From contig NZ_CP053908.1 of assembly GCF_013256625.1 (NCBI RefSeq), positions 62,001-126,000 on the forward strand: a DNA stretch of 64,000 nt, given 5' to 3'. Shown here in pieces: positions 43,015 to 51,553 of the stretch (position 1 is its first letter; every line of letters starts with the position of its first letter). The stretch is from Hymenobacter sp. BRD128 (GTDB lineage: Bacteria > Bacteroidota > Bacteroidia > Cytophagales > Hymenobacteraceae). The translations under genes were made by a program, and so were the position numbers. The notes beneath the pieces were generated by a model that saw nothing but the letters and a program-made list of their open reading frames with translations, was not told the origin of the DNA and ran no database searches.

Positions 43015-43131
43015 GAAAAGATGAGAAGTGAGGTGGCGTGTGGGGGCGCATTGGGGGCAGGGTGGGGGCAGAATTGGGAGCAATCTTCCCGCCACAAAGC
43101 GCACGGCTCACGCCGCACACCGCACGAAAAA

Positions 43132-43179
43132 AGCCCCCGAAAAACCGTTAAATCAGTGATTTACGGCTTTTCGGGGCTT
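43132..43179 (-). terminator. Terminator of tRNA-Leu
   Basis: AGCCCCCGAAAA (from 43132) and TTTTCGGGGCT (to 43178) form a long stem, with inner CCGTTAAATCA/TGATTTACGG pairing; on the minus strand it ends GGGGGCTTTTTTCG, a typical intrinsic terminator downstream of the tRNA. Confidence 0.8.
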
Positions 43180-43208
43180 AACCTTTCCCTCCCATCTTAG
43201 AGGGTCGT

Positions 43209-43289
43209 ACCCAGAGCCGGAGTCGAACCGGCACACCTTGCGGTAATGGTGTTTGAGACCATCGCGTCTACCGGTTCCGCCATCTGGGC
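43209..43289 (-). tRNA. tRNA-Leu(CAA)
   Basis: On the minus strand the acceptor GCCCAGA pairs with TCTGGGT; the anticodon arm ATGGT-CTCAAAC-ACCAT gives anticodon CAA; the extra arm is class II length; the T arm is GCCGG-TTCGACT-CCGGC. The 3' CCA is not encoded. Reads UUG codons. The adjacent integrase makes it a likely attachment site. Confidence 0.92.
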
Positions 43290-43312
43290 AATTTATCCGC
43301 GCGGCCGGTAGC

Positions 43313-43861
43313 TCACGAGCGGGCCGCAAAGGTAGCCAATTGCTGGCGAAGCCGCAACAGGTAGCGCTTCTTTAGGTAATAGGTCTTGACCTGGGCTAGC
43401 GCCGCCGGGCGGTGGTCCTGGGGCAGGCCCGCGTAGCCGGCCAGCACCGGACGAATGCCTGCGTCGAGAGTATCGGCCAGGGCGGTTACCTTCGCGGCCA
43501 GGGTGGTGGTGGCGGCCGGGTCGGGCTCAAATTCAAGCTCCATCAGCTGCTCGTTGAGCTCCATTACTTCCATCAGGAAGTCGGCGGGCAGCTGGTTTTG
43601 GGCGCTGCCTTCTTCCAGCAGGCTGTGCTGGCCCAGCAGGTAAGCCATGCGGGCATCGGGGTCGGCCAGGGTGCGGTAGGCGTCGGTATTGAGGGTGCTC
43701 AGGCGCAGGGCTTCGGCCTGGGCAGCGGGGGTACCTTGGGCATGGAAGTCGGGGTGCAGCTCGCGGCTGAGCTGGTAGTACTTGGTTTTGAGGGCCGCCT
43801 CGTCGAGCAAAAAGGTTTCGGGCAGGCCGTAGAAGGCGAAATAATTGGTCGTATCGGGCAT
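43313..43861 (-). CDS. hscB: Fe-S cluster co-chaperone HscB
   Basis: 182 residues. N-terminal J domain with YYQLSRELHPDFH (HPD triad), then a C-terminal helical domain (ADFLMEVMELNEQLMELEFE) that binds the scaffold IscU. The co-chaperone stimulates an Hsp70 (HscA) in Fe-S cluster transfer. Bacteroidota often have HscB although the rest of the isc operon is elsewhere, as here. Starts at ATG 43861. Confidence 0.88.
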   Translation of the reverse strand: MPDTTNYFAFYGLPETFLLDEAALKTKYYQLSRELHPDFHAQGTPAAQAEALRLSTLNTDAYRTLADPDARMAYLLGQHSLLEEGSAQNQLPADFLMEVMELNEQLMELEFEPDPAATTTLAAKVTALADTLDAGIRPVLAGYAGLPQDHRPAALAQVKTYYLKKRYLLRLRQQLATFAARS

Positions 43862-43941
43862 GTAAGGAGTTGGCCGGAGCCGGGGCAGTAGAGTAGCAGT
43901 ACAGCCAGCGCCCGGTATTGGTTGGCAAGAGCGGGCGAGAA

Positions 43942-44244
43942 TCAGGCGCCCCCGGCGGCGCGCACTACCGAAAAGGCCTGCGCGGGGCTAGCCAGCAGGC
44001 GCTTGGTGGCCGGCCACACCTCCCCAAACAGCGCCGAGCGGCGGTAGGCATCGAGGGCAGCGGCATCGTCCCAGTGGCTGTAGGTACAGTAAATGTGCGG
44101 CTCGTCGGCATCCTGCCACAGCTCGAGGTAGCGGCAGCCGGACTGCTGACGAATCCGGTTTTCGGACTGCCGGAATAGGTGAAGAAAATCAGCTACGCGG
44201 GCGGGGTCGAGCGGGAGGCGAACAATGCGGAGCAGCACGGGCAA
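43942..44244 (-). CDS. Antibiotic-biosynthesis-monooxygenase-fold protein
   Basis: 100 residues. LLRIVRLPLDPARVADFLHL, GCRYLELWQDADEPHIYCTY, SHWDDAAALDAYRRSALFGE and VWPATKRL match the dimeric ferredoxin-like ABM fold. Close relatives are annotated as antibiotic biosynthesis monooxygenases or YgiN-like, but most are of unknown substrate. Cytoplasmic. Confidence 0.8.
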   Translation of the reverse strand: MPVLLRIVRLPLDPARVADFLHLFRQSENRIRQQSGCRYLELWQDADEPHIYCTYSHWDDAAALDAYRRSALFGEVWPATKRLLASPAQAFSVVRAAGGA

Positions 44245-44364
44245 AAGGGATTAGGGCTGAGTATCAAGTAAAAAAATACGGGCAGAAGTAAGCTCAGGCT
44301 TAACCCACGGGCGGGCTGGGCGTACAACGGGGCTTCTACTTCATCATTTACTGTCAATTTTATC

Positions 44365-44556
44365 ATGCGTTACGCTCCCCGTGCCTTCTGGCTGGCCGCT
44401 CCGGCCCTGACGGCCCTCTCGCTGCTGGCTTCTTGCAGCGACAAACCCAAAGAAACCGATACCAGCAAAACGGCCGTTGTGGTGCCCAGCAATGCCAATT
44501 CGGCGGCCGACAGCACGGCCAAGATGAAAACTGACTCGACCGTAGCTCCCAAATAG
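44365..44556 (+). CDS. Small lipoprotein of unknown function
   Basis: 63 residues with a lipoprotein signal, ALTALSLLASC; the Cys at ~24 is followed by a short, Ser/Thr/Asp/Lys-rich disordered tail (SDKPKETDTSKTAVVV). Probably anchored in a membrane. No family recognised. Convergent with the SAM-hydrolase-type gene. Confidence 0.7.
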   Translation: MRYAPRAFWLAAPALTALSLLASCSDKPKETDTSKTAVVVPSNANSAADSTAKMKTDSTVAPK

Positions 44557-44567
44557 GGAGTCAGCGT

Positions 44568-44625
44568 CAGCTCAACGTAAAACGCCCGGCTACTTTCCAG
44601 TAGCCGGGCGTTTTACGTTGAGCTG
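44568..44625. terminator. Perfect 27-bp stem bidirectional terminator
   Basis: A 27-bp arm (44568-44594) and its exact inverse (44599-44625) around a TTCC loop; the core is GTAAAACGCCCGGCTACT. Serves the convergent lipoprotein and SAM-hydrolase genes. Confidence 0.9.
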
Positions 44626-44644
44626 TTTCAGCAATAGTCGCGAC

Positions 44645-45478
44645 TTACTCCGCGAAGCGCACATCGACCTGCGAGTCGAAATACAACCCTAGCAGCTCGC
44701 TGGCGTGGCCTTGGTTGATGGCTATCGACAGGCAGCCCTGGGGGTTGAAGGTGCACACGATTTCGCCGGGTGGGGCGGCCGCAAAGTGCGGGCGCAGCTC
44801 GCGCACCACCTCGCGGCCGAAGTGCACGGTGGCCGGCCGGCTGCGCCCCACTACCTCCACCGCCTCGCGCGAGATGTTGGTAATCAAGTTGCCGTAGTGG
44901 TCTACGTGCACCACGTGGCCCGTAATGCGGTTGTCTTGCAGGCGCAGCTGCCGGTTGGTGAGTAGGTATAAGTCTGTCACGGCCGTACCCAGGCTGCTCA
45001 AGGGCTGGCCCAGGGCTAGCCGCACGGCGGCCGGCGCCAGAATGTCGCGCGTGGGGTTCAGCGATACCGGCTGGAGATTGCCGGCCGCCAGGGTGGGGCT
45101 AGCCGGCGCGGCCAGGGCCGGCGCTTCGAGGCGCACGAGCTGGGCCGGCACGCCATCGCAGAGCAGCGGCAGCAGGCCGTTGTCGGCAGCCACAAAAAAG
45201 TGGCCTTCATGCTCGGCGGCGTGCCAGGCGGGCGTGGCCACGGCCCCGGCGGCGCTGGCGCCGTAGTCGCTCACCGTAATGAGGTGCGTGGTGCCCAGCG
45301 GAAAGTCGCGAAACACGGCCCGGAGAACGTGAACGGCGTGGGCGATGTTATAGGGTTCGACGCCGTGGGTAAGGTCCAGCACCGGCAGCGTGGGGGCCAG
45401 GTGCAGCAAACGGGCCTTGAGCGCGGCCACGTAGTGGTCGCGGTAGCCAAAATCCGTAAGCAGCGTCAGTACCCCCAT
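44645..45478 (-). CDS. SAM hydroxide adenosyltransferase (DUF62 family)
   Basis: 277 residues. LTLLTDFGYRDHYVAALKAR (T-D-F-G with the SAM-binding Asp), LDLTHGVEPYNIAHAVHVLR, FFVAADNGLLPLL, GHVVHVDHYGNLITNI and IAINQGHASELLGL match the DUF62 family. These enzymes hydrolyse SAM to adenosine and methionine; the D-H-x-G-N-x-x-T-N motif is intact. Minus strand, opposite to phoH. Confidence 0.9.
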   Translation of the reverse strand: MGVLTLLTDFGYRDHYVAALKARLLHLAPTLPVLDLTHGVEPYNIAHAVHVLRAVFRDFPLGTTHLITVSDYGASAAGAVATPAWHAAEHEGHFFVAADNGLLPLLCDGVPAQLVRLEAPALAAPASPTLAAGNLQPVSLNPTRDILAPAAVRLALGQPLSSLGTAVTDLYLLTNRQLRLQDNRITGHVVHVDHYGNLITNISREAVEVVGRSRPATVHFGREVVRELRPHFAAAPPGEIVCTFNPQGCLSIAINQGHASELLGLYFDSQVDVRFAE

Positions 45479-45687
45479 GCCCGCAAGTTGCCAGGTTCTT
45501 CGTAGTATTGTTTAGTTGGCCGGCCAGCTGGCCGGCGCGGCTGCAAAAGTAGCCTGATTTCCCGGTAGTCGGCCGGGAGATTTCAGCCCGTCGGGCTGAC
45601 AGTAAAAATGATGCCAGCTGCCCGCCCAGTGCGGCAGTCGGTTAGCTTTTTGTTTCTTTTTTCTTCTTTTCCCACTGCCCACCTAGC

Positions 45688-46761
45688 TTGGTCGAAAAAG
45701 TCATCACCCTCGAAAATGTGTCCCTGGTTGACTTCCTAGGGGCCGATAACCAGAATATTCGTCGTATTGCGGCTGCTTTTCCGGGCAGTAAAATCGTGTC
45801 CCGGGGCAACGAAATCAAAGTCCAAGGCCCTGCCGAAGTCATCTCGCGGGTCAATGATATTCTCAGCTCGCTCATCGAGCACTACCACCAGTACGGCGCC
45901 ATCACCGACCGTGATGTAAACCAATACTTATCAGCTACTTCCGAGGAAGCCGAGGGCCGCGTGCTGGCCGCCTCGCCCGACGTTATTCTCTTCGGGGCCA
46001 AGGGCGGCGTTATCAAGGCCAAAACGCCCAACCAGCAGAAGCTGGTGGATACCGTGATGAAGCACGACCTCACCTTCACGCTCGGTCCCGCCGGCACCGG
46101 CAAAACCTATATTTCGGTGGCGCTGGCCGTGCGAGCCCTTAAGAATAAGGAGGTTAAGAAAATTATTATCTCGCGCCCCGTGGTGGAAGCCGGCGAAAGC
46201 CTCGGATTCTTGCCCGGCGACATGAAGGAGAAGGTTGACCCCTACCTGCGCCCGATTTACGACGCCCTGGAGGACATGATTCCGGCCGAAAAGCTGAAAT
46301 TCTACCAGGAAAATAAGATTATCGAAATCGCCCCGCTTGCTTACATGCGCGGCCGCACACTCAACAATGCCTTCGTGCTGCTCGACGAGGCCCAGAATAC
46401 CACGCCCTCGCAAATCAAGATGTTCCTGACCCGCATGGGCCCGAGTGCGAAGGTGATGGTAAACGGCGACCGCAGCCAGATTGACTTGCCCACCCGCCAG
46501 AAGTCGGGCCTCATGCAGGCGCTTGATATTCTGCGCGATGTGCGCGGCATCGGCTTCGTGGAGATGACTGCCGACGATGTGGTGCGCCACCGCCTGGTAA
46601 AGGAAATCGTGCAGGCCTACGACAAATTTGACGTGGCCGAGCAGCGCCGCGAGGCCGAATTCAAGCAGCGCCGCCGCGATGGCAACGAGCGCCACAACGG
46701 CCACCGGCCGGCCGAAAGAGAGGACGCCGAGCTGCCCGTTAATCATGAGCAGTCGCTGTAA
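45688..46761 (+). CDS. phoH: PhoH-family ATPase
   Basis: 357 residues from TTG 45688, the only start before an upstream in-frame stop. N-terminal KH-like part (LEVVSRGNEIKVQG-type sequence IVSRGNEIKVQGPAE), then the ATPase with Walker A TLGPAGTGKTYISVA, GFLPGDMKEKVDPYLRPIYD, LAYMRGRTLNNAFVLLDEAQ (Walker B) and MVNGDRSQIDLP (sensor). A disordered basic tail ends the protein. PhoH-like ATPases are linked to RNA processing with YbeY. A copy of the palindromic repeat follows the gene. Confidence 0.92.
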   Translation: MVEKVITLENVSLVDFLGADNQNIRRIAAAFPGSKIVSRGNEIKVQGPAEVISRVNDILSSLIEHYHQYGAITDRDVNQYLSATSEEAEGRVLAASPDVILFGAKGGVIKAKTPNQQKLVDTVMKHDLTFTLGPAGTGKTYISVALAVRALKNKEVKKIIISRPVVEAGESLGFLPGDMKEKVDPYLRPIYDALEDMIPAEKLKFYQENKIIEIAPLAYMRGRTLNNAFVLLDEAQNTTPSQIKMFLTRMGPSAKVMVNGDRSQIDLPTRQKSGLMQALDILRDVRGIGFVEMTADDVVRHRLVKEIVQAYDKFDVAEQRREAEFKQRRRDGNERHNGHRPAEREDAELPVNHEQSL

Positions 46762-46784
46762 AATAGCGCCGTAAGTAAAAATTC

Positions 46785-46885
46785 AGAACGTCATGCTGAG
46801 CTTGGCGAAGCATCTCTACCGGGTCGCTAGGGTACTAACCCAATGATGCGGTAGAGATGCTTCGCTAAGCTCAGCATGACGTTCT
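46785..46885. repeat. ~101-bp palindromic repeat, copy 1
   Basis: Arms AGAACGTCATGCTGAGCTTG... and its inverse end at 46785 and 46885. The inner block GCGAAGCATCTCTACC pairs with GGTAGAGATGCTTCGC, around a centre with GCTAGGGTACT. The same architecture and centre recur at 50793-50893, so this is a dispersed REP/MITE-like family. Confidence 0.8.
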
Positions 46886-46920
46886 TTTCTTTGTGAGAAT
46901 AATAGTAGCCGCCCAGCCCC

Positions 46921-47355
46921 ATGACCACCGTTGAAAAAGTAACCGACCTGCGCGACCTCGACGCGGCCTTTACCATCCGCGAAAAAGTATTTGTGGGCGA
47001 GCAAAATGTGCCCGCCGAGGCCGAATACGACGCCCACGACCGCGCGGCCACCACCCGTCACTACCTGGCTAGGGTAGAGGGCCAGCCCGCCGGCGCCGCC
47101 CGCTGGCGCCCCACCGACCACGGCGTGAAGCTGGAGCGCTTTGCCGTGCTGCCCGAGTTCCGCAACCACGGCGTGGGCGAGGCCCTCGTGCACCGCGTGC
47201 TGGCCGATGTGCGCGCCGAAGCCCCCGAGGCGGCCCAGGTGTACCTGCACGCCCAGCTGCGCGCCATCCCGCTCTACGAGCGCACCGGCTTCAGCAAACA
47301 AGGGCTGATGTTTGAGGAGTGCGACATTCAGCACTACAAAATGGTGCTGGGCTAG
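46921..47355 (+). CDS. GNAT-family N-acetyltransferase
   Basis: 144 residues. LDAAFTIREKVFVGEQNVPA, the acetyl-CoA-binding stretch VLPEFRNHGVGEALVHRVL (R-x-x-G-x-G/A with an Asn-His variant), YLHAQLRAIPLYERTGF. Resembles the ElaA-like group with FxxREKVFV near the start. Substrate unknown. Cytoplasmic. Confidence 0.85.
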   Translation: MTTVEKVTDLRDLDAAFTIREKVFVGEQNVPAEAEYDAHDRAATTRHYLARVEGQPAGAARWRPTDHGVKLERFAVLPEFRNHGVGEALVHRVLADVRAEAPEAAQVYLHAQLRAIPLYERTGFSKQGLMFEECDIQHYKMVLG

Positions 47356-47374
47356 GGCAGCGCTTTGAGAAATT

Positions 47375-47406
47375 AAAAGCCCGGGGCGACCATCGCGGGG
47401 GCTTTT
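47375..47406. terminator. Terminator after the acetyltransferase gene
   Basis: AAAAGCCC (47375-47382) pairs with GGGCTTTT (47399-47406), GC-rich inner stem. Confidence 0.7.
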
Positions 47407-47483
47407 GGGGGCCGTAGTAGTGTCGTGGCTGAATTATTAAGTATTAGGAGATTTTATCAGCCTTCTGCTGCCATCTTTGCCGC

Positions 47484-49787
47484 ATGCTACAGTGGTCCTC
47501 GGCTCCTTTTCTGCGCGTGGCGCTGGCTTTTATTCTGGGCGTGGTGGGCTACTTCTACCTGGGGCCGGCCTGGGCGGGCAGCGCCGCGCCCTGGGCGGCG
47601 GGGCTGGTGCTGGCCTACTGGCTAGGCTGGTTCTGGAGCCGGCGCCGGGCTAGCCCGGCGGCTCACGATGCCGTGGGCATTGTGGGCCTGCTGGCCGTAG
47701 TGGCCCTGGGCTTCGCCCGCAGCCAGGCCGTGACGGAAAGCCGCTGGCCCGACCACCTCGGCCCGCTAGCCCCGCGCATCGAGTTTTACCGCGCCACCGT
47801 GGACGAGGCGCCCGTGGTGCGGGCCAATACCTTCGCCACCACCGTGCGGGTGCAGGCCGTGCGGGTGGCCGGGCGCTGGCAGCGGGCGAGCGGCGGCATC
47901 CGCCTCAGCCTGCCGCGCCACGAAACCGCCGACTCGGTGCCGGCCCCGCGCTACGGCGAGGTGTGGCTGGTGCAGGGCCGCCCCGAGCTGAGCAAAGGCC
48001 CCGCCAACCTGGGTGAGTTTGACTACCGCCGCTACCTCCAAACGCACCAGGTCTACTACGCGCAGTTTGTGCACCGGGGCCAGTATAAAGTGCTGGGCTA
48101 CGCGCCCTTAAGCTGGCCGGTGGCCCTTAGCCAGCGGGCCGCGGCCGTGCTCGACGGTGTGCTGCGCCGCTACGTGCCCAGCCGCCGCGAGTACGCGCTG
48201 GGCACGGCGCTCGTGCTGGGCTTCAAAGACGATATCGACCACGATACCAAGCAGGCCTACGCCGACACCGGCACCACGCACATCATGGCCGTGAGCGGCT
48301 TGCAGGTGGGGCTGCTGTTTGCGGCCCTGCGGTGGCTGTTGGCGCGGGTGCCGCTGGGCGGTTCCCCGCTGCGCCGCCGGCTGCTCACGGCCGGGCTGGG
48401 GCTAGCCCTCATCTGGAGCTACGCCCTGCTGACGGGTCTTTCGGCCTCGGTGCTGCGGGCCACGGTCATGTTTACGCTCGTCATCATTGGGCAGGCCTGG
48501 GAGCGGCAGAGCAGTCTCTTCAACACGCTGAGCGCGGCGGCGTTTTGTTTGCTCCTGTATAATCCGTATTTGCTCTGCGACGTCGGGTTTCAGCTCTCGT
48601 TTCTGGCCGTGCTGAGCATTGTGTACCTGCAGCCTACCATCGTGCGCTGGCTCGATGTGCGCAATGCTGTGCTCGACCGCCAGCGCAGCTGGCACACCCC
48701 GGCCATTCAAAAAGCCTGGCGCGCCGCCGCCGGGCTAGCCGATGCCGCCTGGCAGCTCACGGCGCTGTCGCTGGCGGCGCAGGTGGCCACGTTTCCACTG
48801 GGGCTATATTATTTTCACCAGTTCCCGTTTAGCTTTCTGCTGTCTAATCTCCTTGCGGTACCCATTTCCAGCCTGGCCGTGTACGTAGGCGTGGTGCTGC
48901 TGCTGGCGAAAGGCTTGGTGGCTTGCGTCGGGCTAGCCCTGCCGGCCGCCGTCAATGCCGTGCTCGGCTACCTGCCGAAAGCCATCGGCTGGGTATTTCA
49001 AGGCCTAATCTGGCTTTTCAACGAATACATTTTCCTCATTGGCCGCTGGCTGCCGGGCGCGGTGGTAGGTAGCGTGCACCTTAGCCAGGCCCAAACGTTG
49101 CTGATTTTCTTGCTGATAGGGGCATTTTGCGTATTCCTAGCCTCGCGGCGATTAGCCTGGGCAGGCTGGTGCGTAGCGCTGCTCGCCCTGTATGCCGGCA
49201 GCCGGGTGGCCGAGGCGCGGGCCGTGGCGCCGCTGCGTGAGTTTGTGGTCTACAGCATTCCCCGCCGCTCGGTGGTGGGCTTCTGGCAGGGCGCGGCGCC
49301 CGAGTTTGTCACCGCCGACTCGCTGCCGCTCTCCGAAACTGAGCGCACCTACCGCCTCAAGCCCAGCCTGATACTGCGCCGCACCCGCGCCCCGCGCTAC
49401 TGCGTGGGCTGGCAAGGTACCCGCGTGCCCGCCCGCCGGCTAGCCCCGCCCGATAGCCTGGCGCAAACCTTCCGCTACCCGCCCGCGCCGCTGGTGCTGG
49501 CGCAGTGGCGCGGCCTGCGCGTGGCCTTCGTGAGCGGCAGCCTGCGCCGGCTGGCTAGCCCCGCGCCTGCCCTCCGGGCCGACATCATTGTGCTGCGCCG
49601 CAATGCCTACCTCTACCCCGACGCGCTGGCCGCGCACTTCGGCGCCGGTGCGCAGGTGGTGTTCGACTCGTCGTGCAAGCGTTGGTACGTGGCCCGGCAA
49701 GACTCGGCGCTGCGCGCCGCCGGCTTCCGCACCTGGGATGTAAACGAGCAGGGCGCCTTCAGCTACGCGCTGCCGCCCGGCCGCTGA
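47484..49787 (+). CDS. comEC: ComEC/Rec2-family competence protein
   Basis: 767 residues with about ten membrane helices. N-terminal region with SFLRVALAFILGVVGYFY and an OB-like DUF4131 part (VDEAPVVRANTFATTVRV; RPELSKGPANLGEFDYRRYL), then the ComEC core (GTALVLGFKDDIDHDTKQAY; GTTHIMAVSGLQVGLLFAAL; LTGLSASVLRATVMF). The C-terminus is a soluble part without the metallo-beta-lactamase motif HxHxDH, so it is the short version usual in Bacteroidota. Transports single-stranded DNA across the inner membrane during natural transformation. Start ATG 47484. Confidence 0.92.
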   Translation: MLQWSSAPFLRVALAFILGVVGYFYLGPAWAGSAAPWAAGLVLAYWLGWFWSRRRASPAAHDAVGIVGLLAVVALGFARSQAVTESRWPDHLGPLAPRIEFYRATVDEAPVVRANTFATTVRVQAVRVAGRWQRASGGIRLSLPRHETADSVPAPRYGEVWLVQGRPELSKGPANLGEFDYRRYLQTHQVYYAQFVHRGQYKVLGYAPLSWPVALSQRAAAVLDGVLRRYVPSRREYALGTALVLGFKDDIDHDTKQAYADTGTTHIMAVSGLQVGLLFAALRWLLARVPLGGSPLRRRLLTAGLGLALIWSYALLTGLSASVLRATVMFTLVIIGQAWERQSSLFNTLSAAAFCLLLYNPYLLCDVGFQLSFLAVLSIVYLQPTIVRWLDVRNAVLDRQRSWHTPAIQKAWRAAAGLADAAWQLTALSLAAQVATFPLGLYYFHQFPFSFLLSNLLAVPISSLAVYVGVVLLLAKGLVACVGLALPAAVNAVLGYLPKAIGWVFQGLIWLFNEYIFLIGRWLPGAVVGSVHLSQAQTLLIFLLIGAFCVFLASRRLAWAGWCVALLALYAGSRVAEARAVAPLREFVVYSIPRRSVVGFWQGAAPEFVTADSLPLSETERTYRLKPSLILRRTRAPRYCVGWQGTRVPARRLAPPDSLAQTFRYPPAPLVLAQWRGLRVAFVSGSLRRLASPAPALRADIIVLRRNAYLYPDALAAHFGAGAQVVFDSSCKRWYVARQDSALRAAGFRTWDVNEQGAFSYALPPGR

Positions 49788-49965
49788 ACGACTCGGCGCA
49801 CCACTGCGGAGTTTCTCCGCGTACCTCAGCGGGAACTTCCCGCCCCGCTTACGTAAGAATTTAGCTGCAAAAGCAACCAGTGCCCCAACCCGGCGAGTCT
49901 TTAAAATATCGTCCTAACTTGGGCCGTTTAATCTGGGCGGCGGCTTTCGCCGTATTTTGTTCACT

Positions 49966-50772
49966 ATGACCGACTATTTCTCCCCGGAACTGGACACGCT
50001 GCGCTTTCTGCTCTATGAAGTGCAGGACCGCCTGGCTTACATCACGCTCAACCGCCCGGCCAAGCGCAATGCACTTAGTGCCAATGTAGTAACCGAGCTA
50101 AAGCAGGCATTTGAGCAGGCCGAAGCCGACGATAAGGTCAAGGTTATTATCCTGCGCGCCGCCGGCGAGGTCTTCTGCGCCGGCGCCGACCTCAAGTACC
50201 TGCAAGAGCTGCAAGACAATACCTACCAGGAAAACCTGGCCGACAGCACGCACCTCATGCAGCTGTTTCACCAGATTTATACGGGTAAGAAGCTGGTAAT
50301 CGGGCAGGTGCAGGGCCATGCGCTGGCCGGCGGCTGCGGCCTGGCCGCCCTCTGCGACATCACCTTTGCCGTGCCCGAAGCCAAATTTGGCTACACCGAA
50401 GTCAAAATTGGCTTCCTGCCCGCCGTGGTCAGCGTGTTCCTGCTGCGCCGCATTGGCGAGGCCCGCACCAAGCAGCTGCTGCTCAGCGGCGATACTATCA
50501 CGGCCCAGCAAGCCCTTGACTATGGGCTCATTACGTTTATTGCCGACAAAGACCAGCTGGCCGATACTGTGCGTAGCTACGCCCTGCGGCTAGCCCGCGA
50601 GAACTCAGCCCACAGCATCGAAATCACCAAGGAAATCCTGGCCCGCCTGCCCGAGCTAGCCCTCGAAGACGGCCTGCGCTACGCCGCCGAGCGCAACGCC
50701 GCCGCCCGCGCCTCCGACGACTGCCGCCGTGGCATCGCCGCGTTTCTGAACAAAGAAAAGATTGACTGGTAA
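49966..50772 (+). CDS. Enoyl-CoA hydratase/isomerase-family protein
   Basis: 268 residues from ATG 49966. ITLNRPAKRNALSANVV, the oxyanion-hole motif FCAGADLKYLQEL, GHALAGGCGLAALCDITFA, and FGYTEVKIGFLPAVVSVFLL with the catalytic Glu region; C-terminal lid RGIAAFLNKEK. Length and motifs are typical of crotonase-fold hydratases; closest annotated relatives are often methylglutaconyl-CoA hydratase-like, but the substrate cannot be fixed. Cytoplasmic fatty- or amino-acid breakdown. Confidence 0.9.
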   Translation: MTDYFSPELDTLRFLLYEVQDRLAYITLNRPAKRNALSANVVTELKQAFEQAEADDKVKVIILRAAGEVFCAGADLKYLQELQDNTYQENLADSTHLMQLFHQIYTGKKLVIGQVQGHALAGGCGLAALCDITFAVPEAKFGYTEVKIGFLPAVVSVFLLRRIGEARTKQLLLSGDTITAQQALDYGLITFIADKDQLADTVRSYALRLARENSAHSIEITKEILARLPELALEDGLRYAAERNAAARASDDCRRGIAAFLNKEKIDW

Positions 50773-50792
50773 CTTACTTACTAGCAAAATCA

Positions 50793-50893
50793 AGAACATC
50801 ATGCTGAGTTCTCGAACGAAGCATCTCGCCCGCGCCGCTAGGGTACTTTCCTGCCGAATTGAGCGAGATGCTTCGCGGGACTCAGCATAACGA
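50793..50893. repeat. ~101-bp palindromic repeat, copy 2
   Basis: AAGAACATCATGCTGAG at the left, CTCAGCATAACG at the right; inner GAAGCATCTCGC pairs with GCGAGATGCTTC; centre CGCTAGGGTACT. Arms are less perfect than in copy 1 (46785), but the sequence of both arms and the centre is shared. It lies between the hydratase and crtZ. Confidence 0.75.
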
Positions 50894-50907
50894 GCAGTTT
50901 TTACGTT

Positions 50908-51384
50908 ATGAGCCTCTTCCTTGCCCTAGCCATCACCCTCGCTACGTTCGCCTTCATGGAGTTCTGGGCGTGGTTTATGCACAAGTACGTGCAGCACGGG
51001 CCGCTGTGGGTGCTGCACCGCTCGCACCACGTGCGGCCCAGCCCGCGTCCATTTGAGCGAAACGACTGGTTTTTTGTGATTTATGGGGCTATTTCGGCCG
51101 TTCTTTTTATCACTGGTGATAATGGCGCCCACTGGTGGTTTTGGGTGGGCGTGGGCATTGCGACCTACGGCACGGTGTATTTTTTTGTGCACGACGGCCT
51201 AATTCACGGCCGCCTGCCCTTCTGGAAAAAAACGGACAGTGTGTATTTGCGGGCCCTGAATATGGCCCACAAAATGCACCACAAAACCCAGGAGCGCGAC
51301 CATTCCGAGGAGTTTGGCTTACTCTGGGTGTCGCCCAAATACCTGCGGCTAGCCCGCCAGCAGGCCGCCCGCAAGGCGCAGTGA
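50908..51384 (+). CDS. crtZ: Beta-carotene hydroxylase
   Basis: 158 residues, integral membrane di-iron enzyme. His motifs: FMHKYVQHGPLW with the H-x4-H, LHRSHHVRP (H-x-x-H-H), FFVHDGLIH (H-x4-H) and MAHKMHHKTQ (H-x-x-H-H). This set is that of CrtZ-type hydroxylases that add hydroxyls at C-3 and C-3' of beta-ionone rings. First gene of the carotenoid region; the ketolase CrtW at 57491 acts on the same rings. No lycopene cyclase is visible in the window. Confidence 0.92.
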   Translation: MSLFLALAITLATFAFMEFWAWFMHKYVQHGPLWVLHRSHHVRPSPRPFERNDWFFVIYGAISAVLFITGDNGAHWWFWVGVGIATYGTVYFFVHDGLIHGRLPFWKKTDSVYLRALNMAHKMHHKTQERDHSEEFGLLWVSPKYLRLARQQAARKAQ

Positions 51385-51553
51385 GCAGCGCTAGCCACAC
51401 GCTGGCAAACTATTTGAGGGGTTTCCGAATTTCTAATTTAGAAAACGTGCAGCAGCTACTTAGTTACTTATAAGCTATTGAATTATGCGTTTCCCGCCGC
51501 TGGCTCTCGGTCAGTGACGGGAATTTTATCTATCCTTCCCAACAAAACAGACT

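Larger units (their letters stand above)
38485..43208. mobile_element. Integrase-bearing element between the IS3 scrap and tRNA-Leu
   Basis: A tyrosine recombinase (41722-43014) faces away from the 3' end of tRNA-Leu(CAA), a classic attachment arrangement. Between it and the IS3 fragment lie three unknown proteins each with its own terminator, a secreted nuclease and a small HTH-like protein. No second copy of the tRNA 3' end was found within the window, so the left boundary is unknown and the element may be a remnant. Confidence 0.45.

Noticed and set aside
43209-43240. Search for a second copy of the tRNA-Leu 3' end as the left attachment site
   Set aside because: No duplicate of the T-arm and acceptor sequence was found by eye in this window; a short att core could be missed.
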